Assembly: GCA_029068665.1 (NCBI GenBank)
Contig: JAIECC010000277.1
Span: 1-7,836, forward strand
DNA from: Lachnospiraceae bacterium
GTDB lineage: Bacteria > Bacillota > Clostridia > Lachnospirales > Lachnospiraceae
Reading direction: 5' to 3'
Length of the DNA stretch: 7,836 nucleotides
Shown: positions 1 to 7,100 of the stretch, piece after piece
Numbering within the stretch: position 1 is the stretch's first letter
How the letters are laid out: each line of letters opens with the position of its first letter
The notes under the pieces: generated by a model
The model's input: the letters and a program-made list of their open reading frames with translations, nothing else
Databases searched by the model: none
What the model was told of the DNA's origin: nothing
Made by a program: the position numbers and the translations under genes

Positions 1-38
1 TTCCCAAATGATATAGCTTTGCCATTGAGAATTGGGAA
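1..38. repeat. 7-bp inverted repeat in the leader of the ATPase gene
   Basis: TTCCCAA at 1-7 is the exact reverse complement of TTGGGAA at 32-38, with a 24-base spacer. It lies just upstream of the ATPase gene and overlaps its weak promoter-like elements, so it could be an operator half-site pair or a leader stem. The left arm touches the window edge, so any extension outward cannot be seen. A 7-bp repeat with this spacing can occur by chance. Low confidence in a function. Confidence 0.25.
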
Positions 39-58
39 GTTCGTATAACACATATTAT
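19..58 (+). promoter_or_regulatory. Weak candidate promoter for the ABC-class ATPase
   Basis: TTGCCA at 19-24 is 19 bases from TATAAC at 44-49; alternatively TTGGGA at 32-37 is 15 bases from TATTAT at 53-58. Neither has ideal spacing. Both would leave a short untranslated leader before the ribosome binding site at 81-87. The gene may instead be read from a promoter left of the window. This is pattern matching only. Confidence 0.25.
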
Positions 59-80
59 GGCAGGATTCTGCATAAATGGA

Positions 81-87
81 AAAGGAG
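81..87 (+). promoter_or_regulatory. Ribosome binding site that fixes the ATPase start at 93
   Basis: AAAGGAG sits 5 bases before the ATG at 93-95. The frame stays open upstream to another ATG at 57, but that one has no purine-rich site at a suitable distance, so 93 is preferred. Confidence 0.85.
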
Positions 88-92
88 ACATT

Positions 93-1850
93 ATGAAATC
101 ATCAGACGAATTGCGCACACTGCTGCGTTCCATCGACCACAAAAGCTATCCCGCATACAAATCACTGGCAGGAGGCTGGCGCTATCCGTCCTTCTGCTTA
201 TATATCGACCATGTACAGGGTGATCCCTTTGCTTCTCCCTCCAGTGTACATATTGAGCTTTCTCACACATATACCCGACTGCCTTCTGCTTATTTTTCCA
301 AAGACTGTATGAGAATCGCTTTGCAGGACTTTCTGACCCGGAAGCTTTCAGAACAGTTCGAGCAGTATAATTTCAAAGCGAAAGGTTCCGGCAAAAGCGG
401 ACTGTTATCCATCAGTCGATGTGGACAAAAGGTGCTGGAACGCAGCGCCTGTCGGATAACTGAGGAATCCCTGATTCTCCGCTTTCATATTGGCTTTCCT
501 GCCTTTGGAAGAACGATTAATGCCGGGGAACTGGAAAAGATTCTATTTGACTTCCTGCCTAGATGTATTGAAAGCAGTCTTTTATATAGCAGACTAAATC
601 CGAAGGAAGTGGAAGCTGCCGTATTCCTGGCAGAAGATCAGGAGGAAATCCGCAGCTTCCTTCAAAAAGAAGGACTGGTTTCCTTTGTAGCAAACGGTTC
701 CATTCTCCCCCGAAAGAGTGGGGTATCCCAGCTCCCTATGAAGGACAGTATCCCTTTTCAGTCCCCGGCTTCCATGGAGCGGACCATTCATCTGCCTCAT
801 TACGGAGACATTACCGGTATGGCAGTTCCACAGGGTGTTACCCTGATTGTGGGAGGAGGATATCACGGAAAGTCCACGCTTCTCAGTGCCATACAGGACG
901 GAGTATACAATCACATCAAGGGAGACGGACGGGAATTTGTCATTACAGAGGATACGGCAATGAAGCTTCGGGCAGAAGATGGCCGCTCTATTCGTAATGT
1001 GGATATTTCCCTATTCATTAATGATTTGCCGAACAAAAAGGATACCCGATGCTTCTCTACGGAGGATGCCAGTGGCAGCACTTCTCAGGCTGCCGGTGTC
1101 ATAGAGAGCATTGAGTCCGGTTCCCGTTTATTTCTGATGGATGAAGATACGTCTGCTACCAACTTTATGGTACGAGATGCTTTTATGCAGCAGGTCATCA
1201 GCCGGGATAAGGAGCCAATCACTCCATTTATCGAACGGGTACGGACCCTGTATGAGACAGCAGGGATTTCTACCATCATGGTTGCCGGAAGCTCCGGTGC
1301 TTTCTTCTATATTGCAGATTACATACTGCTGATGGACTGCTATCGGGCTGTGGACATTACAGAACGGGTAAAGGCACTTTGCGAAGAGCAACCGGCTTCC
1401 CATGGGGAAGTACCGGACTTTTTTCTGCCGGACTTTCAAAGAATACTGCCTGATTATCAGCGGAAGCAGTCTGACCGCCCATCCTACAAGGGCCGCCAGA
1501 ACTCTGGTAAAAATGCAGACCGGACTGATAGCAGAAATTCCCGTCATGAGCATATGAAAATCAAGTCCAGCGGAGTTGAGTCCTTTTCTCTGGATAAGGA
1601 AATAATTAATGTCCGTTACTTAGAACAGCTTGCAGATTCTGAACAGACCACCGCACTTGCCTATCTGCTGCGCTACTGCCTGGAGCAGGTCATGGATGGT
1701 AAGCGGACCGTTCAGGAAAGCATTCGGCTGGTCATGGATGCTTTTGATGATGAAGGATGGAGTGCCTTTTGCAGCCCATACATTCCATGCGGACTGGCAA
1801 AGCCCAGAGTACAGGAATTATATGCCTGTCTGAACCGGTTCCGGGGCTGA
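93..1850 (+). CDS. Predicted ATPase of the ABC class (COG3044 / MRB1590-like)
   Basis: A complete 585-residue cytoplasmic P-loop ATPase; no signal peptide or membrane segment is seen. The N-terminal region (about 1-165) carries the family pattern IDHVQGDPFASPS near residue 40. The ATPase core has Walker A GGGYHGKST at 254-262 (Lys260), a signature-like SGSTSQAA at 327-334 in place of LSGGQ, and Walker B ending in MDEDTSATN at 349-357 (Asp350, Glu351). A basic, low-complexity linker (about 457-491, rich in Arg, Lys, Ser, Asn) leads to a C-terminal helical domain (about 495-585) ending in the family-like KPRVQELYACLNRFRG. From family knowledge, the trypanosome relative MRB1590 is a mitochondrial RNA-binding protein; the bacterial members have no settled role. 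There is no transporter membrane partner nearby, so this is not an ABC exporter. Nucleotide binding and hydrolysis are well supported; RNA binding is inference. The start is chosen by AAAGGAG at 81-87. The gene stands alone on the plus strand and ends at a strong terminator. Confidence 0.93.
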   Translation: MKSSDELRTLLRSIDHKSYPAYKSLAGGWRYPSFCLYIDHVQGDPFASPSSVHIELSHTYTRLPSAYFSKDCMRIALQDFLTRKLSEQFEQYNFKAKGSGKSGLLSISRCGQKVLERSACRITEESLILRFHIGFPAFGRTINAGELEKILFDFLPRCIESSLLYSRLNPKEVEAAVFLAEDQEEIRSFLQKEGLVSFVANGSILPRKSGVSQLPMKDSIPFQSPASMERTIHLPHYGDITGMAVPQGVTLIVGGGYHGKSTLLSAIQDGVYNHIKGDGREFVITEDTAMKLRAEDGRSIRNVDISLFINDLPNKKDTRCFSTEDASGSTSQAAGVIESIESGSRLFLMDEDTSATNFMVRDAFMQQVISRDKEPITPFIERVRTLYETAGISTIMVAGSSGAFFYIADYILLMDCYRAVDITERVKALCEEQPASHGEVPDFFLPDFQRILPDYQRKQSDRPSYKGRQNSGKNADRTDSRNSRHEHMKIKSSGVESFSLDKEIINVRYLEQLADSEQTTALAYLLRYCLEQVMDGKRTVQESIRLVMDAFDDEGWSAFCSPYIPCGLAKPRVQELYACLNRFRG

Positions 1851-1867
1851 GAAAATACAGCCATAAC

Positions 1868-1927
1868 AAAAAGCGATTGAAACCCTTGGATTCTGTTTGA
1901 ATCCCTTCAGGCTTCAATCGCTTTTTT
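1868..1927. terminator. Bidirectional intrinsic terminator between convergent genes
   Basis: AAGCGATTGAA at 1871-1881 pairs perfectly with TTCAATCGCTT at 1913-1923, extended by A-T pairs 1868-1870 with 1924-1926. On the plus strand the stem runs into TTTTTT (1922-1927), ending the ATPase transcript. On the minus strand the complement of 1866-1872 gives a TTTTTGTT tail, ending the surface-protein transcript. The 31-base loop holds a second hairpin, GGATTC (1888-1893) with GAATCC (1899-1904) around a 5-base loop, so the structure is nested. Its position 17 bases after the ATPase stop and 43 bases from the surface-protein stop fits termination from both sides. Confidence 0.9.
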
Positions 1928-1970
1928 ATTGAATATAAATACCTATTAACTCTACATTATTCTTTTTGAA

Positions 1971-4085
1971 TTACATGCATTCCTTTACGGCTGCCTTTAC
2001 CCGCTTTCCAACGGTATGATAGTAGAACAAGATACATGCAATGGAGAAGCCTGCAAAGCACTTTGCTGATACGCCGCGCTTTCTTGCCCAGGATGACAAG
2101 GAAGCAATCAGTTCATTCTTCTCTGCCTCTGACATTCTTCTCTGCTTATCCGTAAAGAGTAATAACAGATATGCAAATCCGGATAATATAGCAATCGTCA
2201 TATACATTCCGATTGGAGAAGTATCTCCGGTCTTCGGTACGTTACGATTGGTTTCGTTGGTGCTGTTGGTAATGGTAACATTGTTATTAATTATGGGACT
2301 TCCATCACTGGTACTGCCGGTGTTGCCGGTATTTCCATTGTTTCCGGTGCTTCCATTGCTGCCGGTGTTGCCAGTATTACCGGTGTTTCCATTGTTGCCA
2401 GTGCTTCCATTGTTTCCGGTATTTCCATTATTGCCGGTGTTATTATTATTATTGTTGTTATTATTATTGTTATTGTTGTTATCACCATTGGAGCCGGCCG
2501 TATCCCGATAAATAATTGCATAAGTAGAGAAGCGATCGGTTTCGAAGGTAATGGTGTTAGGATCATTATCCAAATCATTCAGAAGCCATGGCTGATTATT
2601 ATGGAGACGAACAATTGCAAAAGTTCTTCCTCTGCTTCCGGTAGTATCCTTAAGTGCAGCCGGCACTTCAACGCAAATCCGGATCATACCGGTAGTCTCT
2701 GATACTCTGGAGCGTACAGGACCCTCTTCCTCATCTGTTTGAATGGTCTTATACATTTTAATGTCCAGATACTGCCCTGCCTGGTAACGATACTGGCTAA
2801 GTCGCTGCTCAAGGTACTGATTGATAATATCTTTCGTAGGTTGTTCAATGGTACGGCTGATGTTCTCTACTGTCAGCTCGATTCTCAGGTCTTCACCATT
2901 CCGGAACGCTGCTTTTTCTTCCTGCGTTAAAACAGCTTCTGCCAATTCATTTAAGCCTGTTGTCAGATAATCCTGAGCAACTTTATCCAGTATTACCTCT
3001 CCGGCATCACTCACGTCATCTCCTAAAGCAGGAATCGCTCTGCCGTAGCTATAACCACAAGTCTTACATGTCAGCTGTTCCCAACCCGGTGTGGTTTCTG
3101 TCGGTTCTTTTGTTATCTCAGGTTCACCAAATTCATGAAGACCATAGCCTTCTGCTGCCTTTATAATGCCTGTAATGTCTTCATCCTTTTCTTCAAACGG
3201 ACAACCCTCTGCGATACACTTATGCCAGTGAGAGGTTTGGTTATAGCTCCACTGCTTATTTCCATCCTCATCTTCGTCCCACTCATGGACATGTTCACCC
3301 ATTATATCATCTGACAACTTCCATGTAGCATATACAACCGTAGTTTTTTCAATTGAAGAATCAAAATCAAATTCGCCTCCAATCGTTACCCACTTATTAA
3401 ATTCCAGTCCTTCTTCTCCTTTCGGGTCCGCCGGCTTTGTCGCCTTCCCTTCAGAACGAATAATCTGTGTGTCTATGCCTAAGTCACCGCCATTATTATC
3501 CTTGAAAGAAACACTGTAATAATTAATTGTTGAACTGTATGATGCTGAATCCTCTGTAAGGGTAATAGACACAGCTTCCTCGTCCTTCACCTTTAACTGA
3601 ACTTCTTCATCCAATGGTATTGTAGCCGTATAAACTCCATCCTTATACTCACAAACTATAACCTTGTCACCATTTACTATGGTAACCGTCTGTTCAGTCC
3701 ATGCTTCGCCATCCAGATTCAAAGTCACTGTCACAGTTCCAGGAACCGTTTCTTCACCATCTGTCTTTTCATCACCATCTGTCTTTTCATCACCGTCAGT
3801 CTTTTCATCACCATCTGTCTTTTCTTCACCGTCAGTATTTTCATCATCTTCAAGTGTTTCAGCACCGTCGGTCACTTCATCACCATCAGTGATTTCAGCA
3901 CCATCGGTCACTTCATCACCATCAGTGGTGTCAGCACCATCGGTCATCACCACATCATCGGTATCTTCACCATTAGCCCTTGCATTAGACGGCATCAGGC
4001 AGAATACCATACACAAGGTACATACCCATGCAAGGATATTCTTTATGATTACCTTGGTCACTACTTTCTTTTTACTGCTTTCCAT
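1971..4085 (-). CDS. Sortase-anchored surface protein with InlB repeat and Asn/Gly/Thr stalk
   Basis: A 704-residue exported protein, probably linked to peptidoglycan. Order: signal peptide (1-37, basic start, hydrophobic core near 12-31, likely cut after ARA); acidic TDGxEx repeats (48-112); a beta-sandwich-like region (about 115-188); an InlB_B / Listeria-Bacteroides repeat (about 190-256, ending VVYATW); a cysteine region with C290-x4-C295 and C340-x2-C343 and surrounding His/Trp; a mixed domain of unknown family (about 361-528) ending FSTYAIIYRD; 14 Asn (536-549); a Gly-X-Y stretch (551-592); sorting motif VPKTGD (616-621); a membrane segment (624-644). Unlike a normal sorting signal, about 60 more residues follow, including a second hydrophobic stretch (676-692). 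ATG at 4085 is chosen over the in-frame ATG at 4106 because AAGGAGG lies 10 bases before it and the signal peptide then starts MESSKKK. Ligand and role are unknown; adhesion or surface display is inferred. It follows the kinase gene by 60 bases on the same strand. Confidence 0.9.
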   Translation of the reverse strand: MESSKKKVVTKVIIKNILAWVCTLCMVFCLMPSNARANGEDTDDVVMTDGADTTDGDEVTDGAEITDGDEVTDGAETLEDDENTDGEEKTDGDEKTDGDEKTDGDEKTDGEETVPGTVTVTLNLDGEAWTEQTVTIVNGDKVIVCEYKDGVYTATIPLDEEVQLKVKDEEAVSITLTEDSASYSSTINYYSVSFKDNNGGDLGIDTQIIRSEGKATKPADPKGEEGLEFNKWVTIGGEFDFDSSIEKTTVVYATWKLSDDIMGEHVHEWDEDEDGNKQWSYNQTSHWHKCIAEGCPFEEKDEDITGIIKAAEGYGLHEFGEPEITKEPTETTPGWEQLTCKTCGYSYGRAIPALGDDVSDAGEVILDKVAQDYLTTGLNELAEAVLTQEEKAAFRNGEDLRIELTVENISRTIEQPTKDIINQYLEQRLSQYRYQAGQYLDIKMYKTIQTDEEEGPVRSRVSETTGMIRICVEVPAALKDTTGSRGRTFAIVRLHNNQPWLLNDLDNDPNTITFETDRFSTYAIIYRDTAGSNGDNNNNNNNNNNNNNNTGNNGNTGNNGSTGNNGNTGNTGNTGSNGSTGNNGNTGNTGSTSDGSPIINNNVTITNSTNETNRNVPKTGDTSPIGMYMTIAILSGFAYLLLLFTDKQRRMSEAEKNELIASLSSWARKRGVSAKCFAGFSIACILFYYHTVGKRVKAAVKECM
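2310..2480 (-). repeat. Low-complexity stalk: AAY trinucleotide tract and Gly-X-Y triplets
   Basis: Positions 2439-2480 are 14 consecutive AAC/AAT codons (Asn536-549). Positions 2310-2438 encode residues 550-592, where Gly occurs at every third position from 551 to 590 (14 triplets such as GNN, GNT and GST). This lies directly before the sorting motif and fits a flexible or extended stalk that lifts the protein off the wall. Tandem repeats of this kind can change length in frame by slippage or recombination. Confidence 0.85.
3750..3944 (-). repeat. 18-bp tandem repeat encoding TDGxEx units
   Basis: Residues 48-112 of the surface protein are near-perfect six-residue units of the type TDG(D/A/E)E(K/V/I/N), eleven in all counting one diverged unit at 78-83. 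Near the signal peptide the units pair into a 36-bp higher-order repeat, TDGDEVTDGAE(I/T), at 3855-3926. The DNA unit is about 18 bp with synonymous drift (ccatct against ccgtca). The product is very acidic and probably unstructured, so it may act as a spacer or cation-binding segment; that role is inferred. Confidence 0.88.
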
Positions 4086-4095
4086 TCTTAAACAT

Positions 4096-4102
4096 CCTCC
4101 TT
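4096..4102 (-). promoter_or_regulatory. Ribosome binding site of the surface-protein gene
   Basis: On the minus strand the sequence reads AAGGAGG, 10 bases before the ATG at 4085-4083. It is a near-perfect match to the 16S rRNA tail and decides the start against the upstream in-frame ATG at 4106. Confidence 0.85.
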
Positions 4103-4145
4103 CCATATATCCCTATGCTCCATTCCGGATCGAAATGAATCATAA

Positions 4146-7100
4146 TTAACATTGACTTGCCGGATCGGACTTCCCGATCCAGGACTTCATACATTCCACT
4201 AACTGTTCCATATTCAACGGCTTGCTTACATGTTCATTCATACCTGCCTCTCGGCTGGCAATCACGTCCTCTGCAAATGCATTTGCCGTCATGGCTATAA
4301 TCGGAATGGTGTCGGCATCCGGCCGGTTCATCTGCCGGATAGCTGCTGCCGCTTCATATCCATTCATGACCGGCATCTGAATATCCATAAAAATCAGATC
4401 ATAATACCCCGGCTCTTTCTCCATGAATCGTAGAACTGCCTGCTCTCCGTCCGAAACACTTTCAATCATGACTCCGGTACTTCCGAGTACCTCTTCCGCA
4501 ATCTCCCGGTTCAGTTCATTATCCTCTACCAGCAGAATTCGTTTGTCCTGAAATGTTTCTTCCGTAATCACATCCTCGGCCGGTGTTTCATTCCAGCTTT
4601 CTTCTCCGATGAACTTCTTGAACAGATAAAGAAGCTTCGACTTGAACAGTGGTTTCGATATAAAGCCGCTTACTCCTGCCTGTCGGGCTTCTGCCTCCAC
4701 AATACTCCAGTCATAGGCAGATAAAATGACAATCGGAATCTTCGGTCCTACCTCTCTGCGGATTTCTCTGGCGGTCTGGATACCACTCATACCCGGCATC
4801 TGCCAGTCCAGAAGCACTGCAAAAAAGTCTTCTGATTTCTCATGGACTTCCTTTACCCGTCTTATGGCATCTTCTCCACAAAGTACAAACTCGCCCTTCA
4901 TTCCGATATCCTCCAGAACTGCACAGGTGGTTTCACAGGCATCCCGATCATTATCCACCACCAGGACTGGAAGATTCGCAAGCTGATTTGTATCGAACAT
5001 GGAGGTCTGCTGCCGCTTCAGATAAACCGTTACCGTGAACTTAGAACCCTCGCCTAACCGGCTCTCCACATTGATATTACCATTCATCATATGGATAATA
5101 TTCATGGCAATGGTCATTCCCAGACCGGTACCTTCAATCTTGCTGATTCGGGAATCCTCTGCACGACTGAATGGCTCATATATCTTCTTAAGGAAGTCTT
5201 CCGACATTCCGATTCCATTATCCCGGAACACAAATTCAAAGCAGGCATAGCCAAATACCTTCGATGGCTTTTCTTTAATCAACAGCTCCAGCTTGCCTCC
5301 ATCCGGTGTGTACTTCACTGCATTTCCCAGAATATTCATGAACACCTGCTGCAGCCGCATGGTATCACCAATCAAATCCTCATGCTCCACCTTCATAATG
5401 CGAAGCTCCAGATCATGCTCCTTCGCCTGCACCGACGGTCGAATCATGGTGAGCAGATTTTGTATCAAATCTGACAGATTGAACTCTTCCTCTGTCAAAT
5501 CAATCTTACCGGATTCTATCCTGCTCATATCCAGCACCTCATTGATCAAGGCCAAAAGGTGCTTGCTGGAAACTGTAATTTTATTCAGACAATCCGTTAC
5601 CCGGTCCATATCATCCAGGTGGGCGGTGGCAATTGATGTCATACCGATAATGGCATTCATCGGAGTCCGGATATCATGACTCATCCGGGAAAGGAATTCA
5701 CTCTTTGCCGCATTGGCATAGGTGGCGGAATCATACGCCTCCTTCAGAACCCGGCGTTCCGCTTCTTCCTTCTCCTTGCTCTCCGTTATATCCTGTGCCA
5801 CATATACTGCTTTCTGAGGCTTACCATCCACGGCTTCTGCCAGGATAACAGTTGCCCGTATCCAGCCGTCATTCTGAAAGCTGCCATCTGCTTCCGACTT
5901 GATCCTCGGGTATTCAACCGCAACCATGGGATGCTCTTCACTCAGGGTACTAAGAAGACTATCATAACTCATCCGTTCCAGATATTCCTCTCTGGCATCC
6001 GGATGTACAAAGCACTGGGCATAGGCACGAAGTGCTTCCCGGCAGTCCATCTCAGCACCAAGAATCTCGCCAAGAATTTCACCTACCGCTTCCATCTGTG
6101 CGACCATGCGGAATGTATTTCGTTCCAGGTCCAGAAAATAGGTGGCAAAAAACATATCACTCAAGGTATTGATGATCAATGTCCGCTCCCGCTTCTGCTT
6201 TTGGTCCGCGGATTCTCTCAGCTTCTCACAGGTAATGTCCCTGCCTAATATATTAACCATAACGGTATTGTTGTGACGAACAAAGAATGCATGATCCTTA
6301 ATCCAGGATATAGGCGGTCCCTTCAGGCGGTACCGACAGGATGTTTCTGCAAAATCCTCTACATTCTCTGCCATATGCCGCAGACTTTCCAAAGAACGTA
6401 CCCGGAGAAATTCTGCCCGGTCTTCCTCAACCACTTCTTCACTGACTGCTTTTTGTATGTAATCTTCATAGTTTCCACTCTGAATCTGGCGGGCTTCATC
6501 AGTTTCGTGGAGACAAATCCGCTCAAACCTGCCGGTTGCTAAATCAACCGTATCCATAATATTGTACCTGGATTTTATAATCGCCGCCATTCGCAGATCG
6601 TTCTGACTCTGCTTGATCTCCTGCCGGGTCTGTTCGTCTACATCCTGAAGAGCAAGTATTACATATGGTCTTTCCGGATTGTTCTCATTAAAATAAGCTG
6701 AGGCCGAAACATATCTGTATTCCTCTTGAAATCTTCTCTGACAAAGAATCTCAAGCTTATCCCTGCCCTCTGCTTTGGCCTTTCTCAATGCCCCCAGAGT
6801 GAATGTGCTCAGGAGCCTCTCTCTGTAATCGGGATGAAAATACCCCTCTACCATCTCGGTAAGCAAAACATCCCATTCCGGAATCCCCTGCCCCACAACC
6901 TCTTTCATATCCTCGGATACCCGTATGGGATTCAGGGTACCGGACTTCAGATTCACAACATAGACACCAAAGTTCAACTCGCCCAGAGAATTGATAACTT
7001 CCTGATTCTGGATGTTGATTTCTTCCAACTCCAGACTTTCCCGATATACATCATGTATATCCTTTATGTAAAGCATAACAACCTGGTTTTTCTCCGAATA

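Noticed and set aside
75..95. Six-codon frame ending in TGA that overlaps the ATPase ATG, a possible leader peptide
   Set aside because: It has no ribosome binding site of its own, overlaps the AAAGGAG used by the ATPase, and its length is expected by chance.
1128..1553. Minus-strand open frame of 141 residues within the ATPase gene
   Set aside because: Shadow of the ATPase coding region, opposite Walker B and downstream; no ribosome binding site or recognisable motif.
93..1850. ABC transporter ATPase subunit
   Set aside because: It lacks the LSGGQ signature, and its N- and C-terminal domains match the COG3044 family pattern; no permease gene is nearby.
2041..2511. Plus-strand open frame rich in Leu-Pro-Val, resembling a membrane protein
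   Set aside because: It is the antisense reading of the Asn/Gly/Thr repeat of the surface protein; the Leu/Val/Pro pattern follows from the repeat codons, and no ribosome binding site supports it.
3750..3944. CRISPR-like array
   Set aside because: The units are contiguous 18-bp coding repeats in frame with no unique spacers.
3664..4149. Plus-strand open frame of Ser/Pro/Val repeats
   Set aside because: Antisense of the TDGxEx minisatellite. The minus frame has a signal peptide, ribosome binding site and recognisable domains; this one has none.
4160..4182. Intrinsic terminator between kinase and surface-protein genes
   Set aside because: The stem is strong but lies inside the coding sequence and lacks a following T-tract, so it is listed as a hairpin and not as a terminator.
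5676..6248. Plus-strand open frame of 190 residues inside the kinase gene
   Set aside because: It lies opposite the PAS and HisKA coding region, whose minus-strand frame carries clear conserved motifs. No domain or start signal is visible in the plus frame.
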